DNA from: a virus
Direction: 5' to 3' (one strand)
Virus record (IMG/VR): IMGVR_UViG_3300048033_000725
Span: 1 to 64,000 of that record
DNA: 64,000 bases
This document shows positions 32,561-40,842 of this stretch, piece after piece. The notes below the pieces were generated by a model that was not told the origin of the DNA, made no database searches, and worked only from the letters and a program-made list of their open reading frames with translations. How positions within the stretch are numbered: position 1 is the stretch's first letter; each line of letters starts with the position of its first letter. Position numbers and translations under genes: made by a program.

Positions 32561-32589
32561 ATTATCGCACACTTTTATGCGGTTGTCAA
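32561..32589 (-). promoter_or_regulatory. Early promoter for the cytosine methyltransferase/CmoA-like pair
   Basis: TTGACA at 32584-32589, 17-bp spacer, GATAAT at 32561-32566. The -35 contains the TGA stop codon of the upstream PP-loop gene. Confidence 0.82.
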
Positions 32590-33398
32590 GTAAAAAGTGA
32601 AGATGAGGGCGAATAATTTACATAGTCCCGAACCAAATCCATAGTGCGACCTCTATTGCGATAATTCAACTCATTGTCTTCAAGCAACTTTTCAAAGTAT
32701 TCTGGAATACCTGCGACAAGTTGAAGGTTTGCATGTTTACGTTTCTTGGGCAGTTCGTTGAATTCTTCATATGCTTCAATGATTGGTGCTTTCTGATATG
32801 GCTTGTTAAAGAAGTCATGGTCATACTGCATCATCCAGTCTTTCACACTTTCACGCACATAAGGTGCGACTAAGTTTGCCTCAATCTCTTCGCATAACTG
32901 CTCTTGCTGTCTAATGCCTGCTGGATTGTCTGCACCGAAGTAGTCATTGCGAAACTTGTCGAACAACTCTTTCGTATGTTTAAAATGAATATTCGCACGT
33001 TTAGATACGCCATACCACCCATCTGCCGCAACACCCGAAAGTACATGCTTCTCTTTAATATGCGGATAAACATACAAGAAAGGGAATGTACATTCAACGT
33101 GAGTTTTTTTCTTACAATCGTAATATCGCATCAACCGCAAAAAGTCATCTTTAACATTACTCACTGGAACATCAATTTCATGGTGGTCCCAACCAAAAAT
33201 CTCCGCCGCTTCTTTTGCGGCAATACTGTCTGGAGTTTCTTGACCATTCACATACATTGTATATGTATGAACATTCTTACCCAAACGCATTGCAGAAAAT
33301 GCACATGTTAAACTATCAACACCACCAGACATTAACACGGCAACATCCTTGCTTGGTGCTTCTTCATCTACAATCTGTGTGATTAGTTTATCAATCAT
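32586..33398 (-). CDS. Asparagine-synthase-like PP-loop ATPase
   Basis: 270 aa. VLMSGGVDSL (residues 21-30) is the PP-loop that adenylates a carboxylate or carbonyl. VLSGVAADGWYG resembles the AsnB LSGEGADELFGG motif, and the C-terminal LVAPYVRESVKDWM and KAPIIEAYEEFNELPKKRK follow the AsnB synthase-domain plan. There is no glutaminase domain and no QueC zinc cysteines. It forms amides by activating a carboxylate; the substrate is unknown. Lying beside a predicted carboxymethyltransferase, it could amidate or conjugate the new carboxylate on DNA. Start ATG overlaps the deaminase TGA. Confidence 0.85.
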   Translation of the reverse strand: MIDKLITQIVDEEAPSKDVAVLMSGGVDSLTCAFSAMRLGKNVHTYTMYVNGQETPDSIAAKEAAEIFGWDHHEIDVPVSNVKDDFLRLMRYYDCKKKTHVECTFPFLYVYPHIKEKHVLSGVAADGWYGVSKRANIHFKHTKELFDKFRNDYFGADNPAGIRQQEQLCEEIEANLVAPYVRESVKDWMMQYDHDFFNKPYQKAPIIEAYEEFNELPKKRKHANLQLVAGIPEYFEKLLEDNELNYRNRGRTMDLVRDYVNYSPSSSLFT

Positions 33399-33808
33399 AT
33401 CTTACTCACCTGTACGCCACTTTTAAGTAAAAAGTTAATCCCATCTCTACTTTTATAGTGGTCCCTATAATATATTGTTTTTATGCCTGACTGATATATC
33501 AGTTTTGCACAATCAATGCATGGAGATGCAGTACAGAACAATATTGCACCATCTGCGCTTTCTGTGCTTTTCGCAATCTTTGTGATTGCATTCGCCTCAG
33601 CATGTAATACTTCTCTCTTAGTAACTAAACCAGATTTCGTTTCTTCTTCACATACGTTAGTCCAACCAGCGGGCATTCCATTATAACCAATACTAACAAT
33701 CTTATCATCTTTTACAACCACACACCCAACTTTAAGACGTACCGCAGAAGATAACTGTGCGTATACTTCTGCGGCATCCATATGGGCTTTAATGAACTTC
33801 TGCTTCAT
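33395..33808 (-). CDS. cd: dCMP deaminase
   Basis: 137 aa from ATG 33808, which has GAGGATAG upstream; longer readings lie inside the previous gene. Zinc motifs LHAEANAI (His and catalytic Glu) and CTASPCIDCAKLI (two Cys) are intact, and GYNGMPAGW is typical of phage dCMP deaminases. It converts dCMP to dUMP for thymidylate synthesis, working with dUTPase. It overlaps the preceding gene by 20 bases and the PP-loop gene by four. Confidence 0.94.
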   Translation of the reverse strand: MKQKFIKAHMDAAEVYAQLSSAVRLKVGCVVVKDDKIVSIGYNGMPAGWTNVCEEETKSGLVTKREVLHAEANAITKIAKSTESADGAILFCTASPCIDCAKLIYQSGIKTIYYRDHYKSRDGINFLLKSGVQVSKI

Positions 33809-34175
33809 CACTATCCTCAATTTGCATTTGCTCAAGTGCCTCTGGTGGCATTTCTTCATACAAGTCTTGGTTCTTATGCCAAACATTGAATACATCTTGA
33901 ACGTTAGCGTGGCGAGTTGTTTCCATATCGGCAACTTCTTCGTAGATTTTCTTTTCAAACTCACCGAATGTTGGGTTCATCCACATATGAAGTTCATTGC
34001 CAGTTTCCATATCAGTCACTTCAACAAATACGATTTCTTGCGTCTCTAAAACAAACACGGCTGTCATAGCATCGTCAAACTGTAGCACCCAGGAATCGCC
34101 AAAATCTTCAAACATAAATGGTCCGCCCTCAACAATGCGTAACCCTGTTGCTTCAATCAAGTCATTAAATTTCAT
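33789..34175 (-). CDS. Acidic phage protein, unknown function
   Basis: 128 aa, strongly acidic C-terminus. The N-terminal MKFNDLIEATGLRIVEGGPF is followed by a beta-rich region (WVLQFDDAMTAVFVLETQEIVFVEV) and helices (FGEFEKKIYEEVADM). No family recognised. The first residues (LIE|A at 6-9) look like the head-targeting sites elsewhere in this phage, but the gene is in an early operon, so this may be chance. It is located between the deformylase-like gene and dCMP deaminase. Confidence 0.7.
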   Translation of the reverse strand: MKFNDLIEATGLRIVEGGPFMFEDFGDSWVLQFDDAMTAVFVLETQEIVFVEVTDMETGNELHMWMNPTFGEFEKKIYEEVADMETTRHANVQDVFNVWHKNQDLYEEMPPEALEQMQIEDSDEAEVH

Positions 34176-34187
34176 ACTATTGTCTCC

Positions 34188-34871
34188 TTAAATAAGTCTA
34201 TTAATTGCGTATGTTTTACCAAGTCTCTTATTGCGTTTTCTCAGCGCAATGTTTCTCTGAAGTGGAGAAGCAAATTTCCAAAAAGGCTTGCCTCTACTTA
34301 ATGCGTAGTTTTGCACAAAGTATCTCGACCATTCGTGCTTCACTCTTTCTTTGTTTTCCTGATTATATACATCATAGTAAATAATATCAGCAAACACTGG
34401 ACGCTCAATTTTCAAATATAGTGCTGGATAACTACCAGAAATCTCATCACCCTTATGACCCTCTTCAGACAAAGAAACAATCTTCGAATTTATGAACGTT
34501 TCATACTCTGGTTCATCGTCTGCACGTTCTTCTTTTGCTTTAGGGTTAACGATAATAAAGAAGTCATAATTAACACCAACTTGTGATGCATGGATTGTCG
34601 GTGCGTTTCTATCTTTAGAAAACTTGAAAAGAACTTCTGCTAAAACTGAAGCCTCAAGAACAAAAGTGAATCCATCGTTCATCTTCAGAACTGGTGGTTT
34701 GTCAAATGGATAGTGGGCGCACAACTTAAATGGCGTCATATTCATCTTATCTAAATCTGTCTTAAACTTAAAGTATTTCACCAACTTAGAAACATCAGGT
34801 ACTTGCTCAACAGCCCTAATCATTTCAGCGACTTCCTGTCGGTCTGATTTCACTTGTTCTAATTCACTCAT
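34188..34871 (-). CDS. Peptide-deformylase-like protein with lost metal ligands
   Basis: 227 aa. The deformylase fold can be traced: IHASQVGVNYDFFIIV (motif 1 region, normally GxGLAAxQ), FINSKIVSLSEEG, then EISGSYPALYLKIERP where EGCLSxPG is expected, and KHEWSRYFV where HExDH is expected. The metal-binding Cys is Ser145 and the second His is Arg183, while H179 and E180 remain. It is therefore probably not an active deformylase and may serve another, perhaps regulatory, role. Its start overlaps the end of gene 46 by four bases. Confidence 0.72.
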   Translation of the reverse strand: MSELEQVKSDRQEVAEMIRAVEQVPDVSKLVKYFKFKTDLDKMNMTPFKLCAHYPFDKPPVLKMNDGFTFVLEASVLAEVLFKFSKDRNAPTIHASQVGVNYDFFIIVNPKAKEERADDEPEYETFINSKIVSLSEEGHKGDEISGSYPALYLKIERPVFADIIYYDVYNQENKERVKHEWSRYFVQNYALSRGKPFWKFASPLQRNIALRKRNKRLGKTYAINRLI

Positions 34872-36577
34872 TTTGCAATCCTCGAATAATTTTTTACTTT
34901 CTCAAATTGAATGACGCTATGGAATTTGTCAAACAATTGGTCACCCTTGTGTGAGATAACAAACACATTAGTATCATTACTTATGGTGTTCAAAATCTTC
35001 ATAAACTCATCAGTGCCACCACCGTCAAGAGAACTATCAAATACTTCATCAAGAACCAAAAGATTTGTATTGATAGAATTCTTCATTTTTGCAACGGCAC
35101 GCCATGTAAACAATAGAGACAAGTCAATACGCATTTTCTCACCTTCAGAGAAACTATCGTATGAAAAGTCATCTCTGTGGCGTGATTTGATTGTTTCGTT
35201 GAATGCTTCATCAAGTTCAAACTGAACAAAGAAGTCCATGCTTGACAAATACTTGTTTACGAGTTTGTTAATAATTGGCAGATATTGACGAATGATTTTT
35301 GTCTTAATACCAGTGTCTTTCAATAACGTTGCCGCATAGTTATTTACATACTGTTGTCCAATCAACTTTTCTTTTGCTGTAGAAAGAACCTTAATTGCAT
35401 CTGTTAGTTCTGCAATCTTATCTTCATCTGCAACACTATCTTGTTTCAAGAGGTTTGACAACTGTTTTTGCATTTGAGTAATGTACTTCTGCAACCCATT
35501 AATACTAGATTGCTCAACAGAAATATCACTATTCATGGAACTAATTTCACGTTGAATATCTGATATTGCATCAAGGCGTTCTTGTGTCTCAGCAAGTTTA
35601 TCTTTTAGTTGAGGCAATGCACCTTCAACTTCAACAATCTTATCACCATATTCAGATACTTTACCAACCTTAAAGTTGTCATCAATATGTTGGTCACATG
35701 TTGGGCAATGCTCATTCTCTTCGTAAAAATCAATCTCTTCTTTATACTTTTTGATTGTTCGGTTGAGTTTTGTACGCATAGAACCGAGGTCAGACTGAAG
35801 TTTTTCAGTCTTCGCTTTGTCTATAATTTGTTGCTGTAAGGCACCAATTTGCTCTGACAACTCTTCGACTTTTGCTTCATGTGTTGCAATCGCCGCTTCT
35901 GACTTTGTAATCTCAACTTGACTTTCTTTACGTTTCGTTTCATTATCTGTCTTCAATGTCTCTAGGTATTCGTTTTGTAAACGATACTTTTCTTTGCTAA
36001 TGTCCAATTGATATTGACATTGCTCCAAGTCTGTTTTGAGTTTGTTTTGTTTTGTTTTCAGCAAAGAGTTCATAATACTGAAAATCTCAATATCAAGCAA
36101 GTTCTCAATAACTTCTCTTCGATTTGAGGCAGACAACTGCATGAAAGGTGTGAATGATGCACTACCCAAAATAACAACTTGAGTAAATGCTTTATAATTC
36201 AATTTCAGAATTGTCTTCTCAAGCATCTCTTGTTGGTCACGAATATTTGCATTCTCATCAATCGTACTGCCATTAAGTTCGATTTCAAAGATGTTCTTTT
36301 TGATACCTCTGCGAACAAGATAATCTTTTCGCCCAATACTAAATTCTACCTCAACAAGTGCGCCGCCACCATTGATACTATTAATCAACTGACCTTTACT
36401 AATCTTACGAAAAGGTTTGCCGAATAGCGCAAAGGTCAACGCATCTAAGATGGTTGACTTACCAGCACCGTTGTTACCAACAATCAATGTGTTTGGCGAA
36501 CGGTCTAGTTGTACTTCAGTAAAGTGATTACCTGTCGAAAGAAAATTCTTCCATCTTATAGTCTTAAATATAATCAT
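34868..36577 (-). CDS. 46: Recombination nuclease large subunit gp46 (SbcC/Rad50-like)
   Basis: 569 aa (T4 gp46 is 560). N-terminal Walker A GNNGAGKST, long coiled-coil arms interrupted by a zinc hook HCPTCDQH (near residue 300), then the signature FSEGEKMRIDLS and Walker B LLVLDEVFDSSLDG. With gp47 it resects DNA ends for recombination-dependent replication. It overlaps gene 47 by four bases at the start and the deformylase-like gene by four at the end. Confidence 0.97.
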   Translation of the reverse strand: MIIFKTIRWKNFLSTGNHFTEVQLDRSPNTLIVGNNGAGKSTILDALTFALFGKPFRKISKGQLINSINGGGALVEVEFSIGRKDYLVRRGIKKNIFEIELNGSTIDENANIRDQQEMLEKTILKLNYKAFTQVVILGSASFTPFMQLSASNRREVIENLLDIEIFSIMNSLLKTKQNKLKTDLEQCQYQLDISKEKYRLQNEYLETLKTDNETKRKESQVEITKSEAAIATHEAKVEELSEQIGALQQQIIDKAKTEKLQSDLGSMRTKLNRTIKKYKEEIDFYEENEHCPTCDQHIDDNFKVGKVSEYGDKIVEVEGALPQLKDKLAETQERLDAISDIQREISSMNSDISVEQSSINGLQKYITQMQKQLSNLLKQDSVADEDKIAELTDAIKVLSTAKEKLIGQQYVNNYAATLLKDTGIKTKIIRQYLPIINKLVNKYLSSMDFFVQFELDEAFNETIKSRHRDDFSYDSFSEGEKMRIDLSLLFTWRAVAKMKNSINTNLLVLDEVFDSSLDGGGTDEFMKILNTISNDTNVFVISHKGDQLFDKFHSVIQFEKVKNYSRIAK

Positions 36578-37650
36578 ACTGTTTCAATCGCCATTGCTTC
36601 TTGGTATAGGTTTCTCATCAAAGAATTCAACTTCTTCTTATCAGCGTCAATTTCAAGGCTGTCAATGTACTTTTCTAAGATAGTCAATGTATCGTCAACC
36701 TCACTTACAATGTCATCATCATCTAGTTCATCCATGTTCCCATGGTCTTCAGAAATAGAAATCTGGGCAGGGTCAGTCTGATGTAACTGGTCTACAAACA
36801 TGTCAAACCAATACGGGTTATTCTTAGACTGAACTACTACCTTGATGTTCTTACCAGTATACTCTAAAAGTTTCTCTTTGTCAAGTTCTAATTCGGAGAA
36901 TTCTGCAACGGTACTATCGTTGTAGAAGACTTTATGGAACATTCTGTACGGATTTCTGATAAATTCAAGGTTACGAGTATCAGTATCAAAGACATGAAAC
37001 CCACGGTAATCATTATAGTCTGACCACGTAAGTTCATAAGGGTTGCCCAAATAATAAATACGCCCATCATCACTTTTATGATGATAGTGACCTGTAAATA
37101 CTGTGTCATAACGATTGAACAGAGACTTATCCATTCCGTGGTCATTTTCAAAACCTTTCATCATAGCAAACCCAGACAACTCTAGGTGACCCATGAGAAT
37201 ATCTGTTTTCGCTGTTTCGATAAATTTGAGACTGTCTGCGTAGTTACCAGAGCAAATCCACGGTAGCATCGCAATAGGGGTACCATCAAACTCAACAACT
37301 CTTGCATCTGGATATGTGATAATATTGTCATAGTCTGACAACAACAAATCAGGAGAGTTGACTTCGTTTGTGTTCTTGTAGTAAGTATCGTGGTTACCAA
37401 TCAAGGTATGTACTTTGATATTGCGTTCACGCAAAGGTTCAAACCACATCTTCTTCGCACGTTCAAGTGTATAGAAGTTTACATACTTACGTCTATCAAA
37501 TGTATCACCAAGGTCGATAATAGTATCAATGTTATTATCATCAATGTATGGTATGACAATATTTGTGTAGAACTGTTCGTAGTAATCTAAAAAAGCCTGA
37601 CTGTCATTCCTAGCACCAAAGTGCTGGTCCGTAATCAACAACAATTTCAT
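36574..37650 (-). CDS. 47: Recombination nuclease small subunit gp47 (SbcD/Mre11-like)
   Basis: 358 aa (T4 gp47 is 339). All phosphoesterase motifs are present: LLITDQHFGARND, IIDLGDTFDRRKYV, LIGNHDTYYK, MGHLELSG and FTGHYHH. The manganese-dependent nuclease works with gp46. The gene overlaps gene 55 by one base and 46 by four, and is transcribed from the promoter in front of 55. Confidence 0.97.
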   Translation of the reverse strand: MKLLLITDQHFGARNDSQAFLDYYEQFYTNIVIPYIDDNNIDTIIDLGDTFDRRKYVNFYTLERAKKMWFEPLRERNIKVHTLIGNHDTYYKNTNEVNSPDLLLSDYDNIITYPDARVVEFDGTPIAMLPWICSGNYADSLKFIETAKTDILMGHLELSGFAMMKGFENDHGMDKSLFNRYDTVFTGHYHHKSDDGRIYYLGNPYELTWSDYNDYRGFHVFDTDTRNLEFIRNPYRMFHKVFYNDSTVAEFSELELDKEKLLEYTGKNIKVVVQSKNNPYWFDMFVDQLHQTDPAQISISEDHGNMDELDDDDIVSEVDDTLTILEKYIDSLEIDADKKKLNSLMRNLYQEAMAIETV

Positions 37651-38240
37651 TAAGCATCTCCGTTTTCATCATCAATTCTGTTTTCTGCTTCTTTTTCTTC
37701 TAGCAGTTTTTCAATACCTCGTGCTTTACGCTTTTCATTTTTCTTACGCTTCGTTTCTTCATAGTCCCCAATAAAGGATTCCATATGACCGTTTGAAATG
37801 TAGTGAATTTCTTCTAGGTCATCACTATGCTCACTCAATTCAGCAAGTTCACCGAAAATGCTTGCTTTTTCTGTTGCTTTGTATTTAATATAAGTCTGAC
37901 GTTTTTCTTTTTGAATACGTCTAATGTACGCATAGTAAATAATTTGCGTAAAATATGCAAATGGATTATTTGATTTTTCTGGATTGAAGTTGTCAATATA
38001 TGCGAGTGCATTTTCAATACCGTCACTAATCATATCATCTTTATATGTGTAATTCATAAAGTTTGGTCGATATGAAAGTCTTTGTGCGATTAGAAGAAAA
38101 CACTGTCCAATATACTCTGTCACTCTAGGACGAGGTTCGCCTGATGCTTCAGCCTCAAGAACACTGTTACGATACTCAGTTAGCGCCTCGAGAAATTTCT
38201 TATTGTCAACGTAATGATTGCTTGTAGATTTCTTTGTCAT
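37650..38240 (-). CDS. 55: Late sigma factor gp55
   Basis: 196 aa (T4 gp55 is 185). PNFMNYTYKDDMISDGIENALAYIDNFNPEK and NPFAYFTQIIYYAYIRRIQKEKR match the sigma region 2 of T4 gp55. It directs host RNA polymerase to TATAAATA promoters, of which nine good copies occur in this window, with clamp gp45 as activator. It is first in the 55-47-46-deaminase-PP-loop operon and has an early promoter (38311-38339). Confidence 0.95.
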   Translation of the reverse strand: MTKKSTSNHYVDNKKFLEALTEYRNSVLEAEASGEPRPRVTEYIGQCFLLIAQRLSYRPNFMNYTYKDDMISDGIENALAYIDNFNPEKSNNPFAYFTQIIYYAYIRRIQKEKRQTYIKYKATEKASIFGELAELSEHSDDLEEIHYISNGHMESFIGDYEETKRKKNEKRKARGIEKLLEEKEAENRIDDENGDA

Positions 38241-38310
38241 GTATTTCCCTTATTAAATGTCCTGTTTCAGATATGTTATCTGCTCTTGGAAGCATGTCTA
38301 ATTAAGTACC

Positions 38311-38339
38311 ATCATACTACATGTTGATACGTTTGTCAA
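38311..38339 (-). promoter_or_regulatory. Early promoter for gene 55 operon
   Basis: TTGACA at 38334-38339, 17-bp spacer, TATGAT at 38311-38316, 71 bases before the gene 55 start. Confidence 0.85.
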
Positions 38340-38385
38340 GGGAATAATAGGATTATTTTATTTTGGTGAATATAACAGAAAGCCC

Positions 38386-38414
38386 TTGACAAATATCAAA
38401 TACCCTGTTATTAT
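38386..38414 (+). promoter_or_regulatory. Plus-strand (antisense) sigma-70-like promoter
   Basis: TTGACA at 38386-38391, 17-bp spacer, TATTAT at 38409-38414, on the strand opposite to every gene here. It faces away from the gene 55 promoter and toward the 38470-38904 gene and uvsW, so a transcript would be antisense to them. Only a 16-codon reading frame (from 38420) follows. Confidence 0.65.
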
Positions 38415-38469
38415 ACAGATGTTGCCAATGAAATACATAGAAGTATTTAATGCTTTTAGTGCTTTGTGA

Positions 38470-38904
38470 CTAATGAAATGTCTTGCCTTTGCTTTGAGCA
38501 ACTGCATCCATTTCTTCCATCAAGTCAAGTTCTTCGTCCGAAGGACCCCTCAGTTCATCAAGTTTATCACTTGAAGATTTGAAGTCAAAGTCATCGTCAT
38601 CTGACGCCCACTTCTTCTGTATGTTTATATAGTATTCTTGAAAAGAGGGTAGTGGATTCACAACTGTCACTACTGTGTCGTAGTAGATTGGAATGAACTC
38701 ATCTGAGGTAAATGGAATCCAGGGAGTGACACTCATAAGAGATGTTTCTGCACTTCTACCTGAAATAACATTAACTTGAAATACGTTTTTACCAAACACA
38801 ACAGCATTTCCATTTGCATCTTCACCTTCAAACATTTCACATATCACATCTTCCATGCTTACAAGTTTGATAATTTTGACACCGTTTGATTTTGTAATTT
38901 TCAT
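38470..38904 (-). CDS. Sm-like small beta-barrel protein (paralogue 2)
   Basis: 144 aa. GVKIIKLVSMEDVICEM, a VFQVNV strand, SLMSVTPWIPFTSDE and VNPLPSFQEYYINI follow the same plan as the 95-aa protein at 21768-22055, with an added acidic tail (DDDDFDF, SDEELDLMEEMD). The fold resembles Sm/LSm barrels; function is unknown. It overlaps uvsW by four bases. The plus-strand promoter at 38386-38414 could make antisense RNA against it. Confidence 0.68.
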   Translation of the reverse strand: MKITKSNGVKIIKLVSMEDVICEMFEGEDANGNAVVFGKNVFQVNVISGRSAETSLMSVTPWIPFTSDEFIPIYYDTVVTVVNPLPSFQEYYINIQKKWASDDDDFDFKSSSDKLDELRGPSDEELDLMEEMDAVAQSKGKTFH

Positions 38905-40352
38905 ATGTCTATCTTATACATCTTTACTTTGAACTTTTCTTCATTGTATATTTTCATACGTTCTAAGAAGTGTTCTAGTGTGAAGTTCCTTTTGCTTTTC
39001 CATTTTAAATCGTCAACAATATCATATAAAGTTGCCGAACTTTTTGTATCACTCTTTCGCAGTCCTCTACCAATAGACTGAAGATTTCTTACTCTCGACT
39101 TCGATGGTGAAGCAAAGATAATGTTATGCAGGTTGCGAATATTTACACCCGTAGAGAATGTACCGTAACTTGCAATGATAATAGCATTCTCCGATTGCTC
39201 TGTAATTCTTCTGATTTCTTCACGGTCTGTAGAATCCGTACCACCATGTACAAAGAATACTTTTCTTTCTTGTCCTACACGATTATTTATATCATCAAAA
39301 AGTACCCGCCCATGCTTTTCAACATATTGAAACAGTAATAGTGTATTACCTTCTTGGCTGATTGTCAAGTTTCTTATGAACCTATTTCTCTTTTCATGTC
39401 GTACAATGAAGTCCATCTCTTGCTGATATGTCATCTTCACTGCGTCTTTACGTTCTTGGTCACTGTAACTAAGTGCGAGAGTTTTGATTTGAAACTCTGC
39501 TAGTTGCTTATTATCTATAAGTTCTTTTGTAGTGGTTACTTTCTTCACAGGACCAAATAGACCTTCAAGCACAAGTTTGTGTGTCAATGTACCATCTAGT
39601 GTACCCGTCAAACCAAAACGATATTTTGTATCTGTCATCTTTTCCAAGATGCTTGTGAGAGATTTTGCTTTAAACAAATGCGCTTCATCACCAATAATAA
39701 CATCGAATTGGTCAAAATATTCTTTACGCATTTTGTAGATAGATTGCCAAGTAGAAACAATAATCTGCTTATCTGATACTTTGTCTAATCCAGCCATTAC
39801 TTTATGACAATGATTATCTGCGTCCCAACCATAGTCGGCAAAGTCAGAAACCAACTGGTGTACGAGTGAAGTGGTAGGAACAATAACAAGTGTCTTTGCG
39901 CTGTACCAACGAACAAGTAAATAGATGATTAGTGACTTACCAGATGCTGTGGGTGACAATAGTAGACACCTGCGGTTTCTTACTGCATGAATAAACGCTT
40001 TGAATTGATAGTCTCTTGGACTGAATGGTAGAGACAATTCATCAGCAAATTCTTTTGCTTCAATCGCAGAAAATTCATCCGCCGCTTCAACCGAACTATC
40101 GTACTCAATTTGGTAGTCTCTGCTTTCTGCAAATTTTACGAGATACGGCAGTAGACCGAGATAAAGTCTTTTTGTCATCACATTGTATAGACGTATCTTG
40201 CCATCCCACATCTTATTGCGAAATGATGGCATGAACTGGTGACCAGGTACAAGAAACGTAAAGTAATCTTGTATCTCATACGCTGTACCTGCGTCACACG
40301 AAATTTTAATATGAACTTCGTCTATCTGTGAGACAAAAAGAGTTTCACTCAT
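38901..40352 (-). CDS. uvsW: UvsW RNA-DNA/DNA helicase
   Basis: 483 aa (T4 UvsW is about 500). An N-terminal substrate-binding domain spans 1-110, then an SF2 core: RDYQFKAF (Q motif region), LLSPTASGKSLI (I), VIGDEAHLFK (II, DEAH), FGLTGTLDGT (III), ASYGTFSTGVNI (V) and QSIGRGLRKS (VI). It unwinds branched DNA and R-loops, switching replication from origin- to recombination-driven. It follows uvsY without a gap. Confidence 0.96.
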   Translation of the reverse strand: MSETLFVSQIDEVHIKISCDAGTAYEIQDYFTFLVPGHQFMPSFRNKMWDGKIRLYNVMTKRLYLGLLPYLVKFAESRDYQIEYDSSVEAADEFSAIEAKEFADELSLPFSPRDYQFKAFIHAVRNRRCLLLSPTASGKSLIIYLLVRWYSAKTLVIVPTTSLVHQLVSDFADYGWDADNHCHKVMAGLDKVSDKQIIVSTWQSIYKMRKEYFDQFDVIIGDEAHLFKAKSLTSILEKMTDTKYRFGLTGTLDGTLTHKLVLEGLFGPVKKVTTTKELIDNKQLAEFQIKTLALSYSDQERKDAVKMTYQQEMDFIVRHEKRNRFIRNLTISQEGNTLLLFQYVEKHGRVLFDDINNRVGQERKVFFVHGGTDSTDREEIRRITEQSENAIIIASYGTFSTGVNIRNLHNIIFASPSKSRVRNLQSIGRGLRKSDTKSSATLYDIVDDLKWKSKRNFTLEHFLERMKIYNEEKFKVKMYKIDI

Positions 40353-40790
40353 TTAGATTGCGCCGTTGGTGAATTTTCGCCAGTCGATGGCTGATTTGAT
40401 TAAAAAGCCACGGTCACGCAATGATTTAATAATTGCGTCACAGAAATCAACTTTTTCTTTTTGGTGAGCGATTTTTAATGTTCTCTCAATCACTTGTCTG
40501 TCACTATCTACATGCCGTGGGATATCTGCCCGAAGAACTTTTTTAGGGAAAGGCTCCCAGCCATATTCCCGCAAGTCTTCTTCTGCCAACTCGCCTGCAT
40601 AGAATTCGTATTTGATTGATTGGAATATTTTTAAGTCTGCTTCTAGTTTGCGTAGAAGGAGTTTTTCTGTTGTGTAGATTTTGTAGTATTTTTGATGAAG
40701 TCTAGGGATTTTAAGTGCCTCTTCATCAAGCATGTCATCAACAAAATTCACATCTTCTTTCCAAAGATTTTGTATATCTTCAAGTTTCAT
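40353..40790 (-). CDS. uvsY: UvsY recombination mediator
   Basis: 145 aa (T4 UvsY is 137). MKLEDIQNLWKEDV at the start and FCDAIIKSLRDRGFLIKSAIDWRKF at the end match UvsY. It loads UvsX on gp32-covered single strands. As in T4 the gene lies near uvsW and downstream of the capsid block. A near-palindrome and a TATAAATT/ACTAAATA stretch lie in the 52-base gap upstream and end of the tube-like gene, suggesting late or mixed control. Confidence 0.93.
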   Translation of the reverse strand: MKLEDIQNLWKEDVNFVDDMLDEEALKIPRLHQKYYKIYTTEKLLLRKLEADLKIFQSIKYEFYAGELAEEDLREYGWEPFPKKVLRADIPRHVDSDRQVIERTLKIAHQKEKVDFCDAIIKSLRDRGFLIKSAIDWRKFTNGAI

Positions 40791-40821
40791 TCAATGTACC
40801 TCAATATTGTAATCATTCTAT

Positions 40822-40839
40822 ACAAGTATATATGCTTGT
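40822..40839. repeat. Near-palindrome before uvsY
   Basis: ACAAGTATATATGCTTGT, dyad with 5-bp matching arms (ACAAG/CTTGT) and an AT centre, 32 bases before the uvsY start. It could be an operator. Confidence 0.5.
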
Positions 40840-40842
40840 AAT

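Noticed and set aside
32586-33398. Identifying the PP-loop gene as QueC (7-deazaguanine pathway)
   Set aside because: It lacks QueC's zinc-binding cysteines and has AsnB-like motifs; no QueD, QueE or transglycosylase gene was seen.
38420-38470. 16-codon plus-strand frame after the antisense promoter
   Set aside because: Too short and without a convincing ribosome site; the promoter is reported instead.
39340-39368. TTGACA-17-TACACT inside uvsW
   Set aside because: The -10 matches poorly and no gene start follows within several hundred bases.
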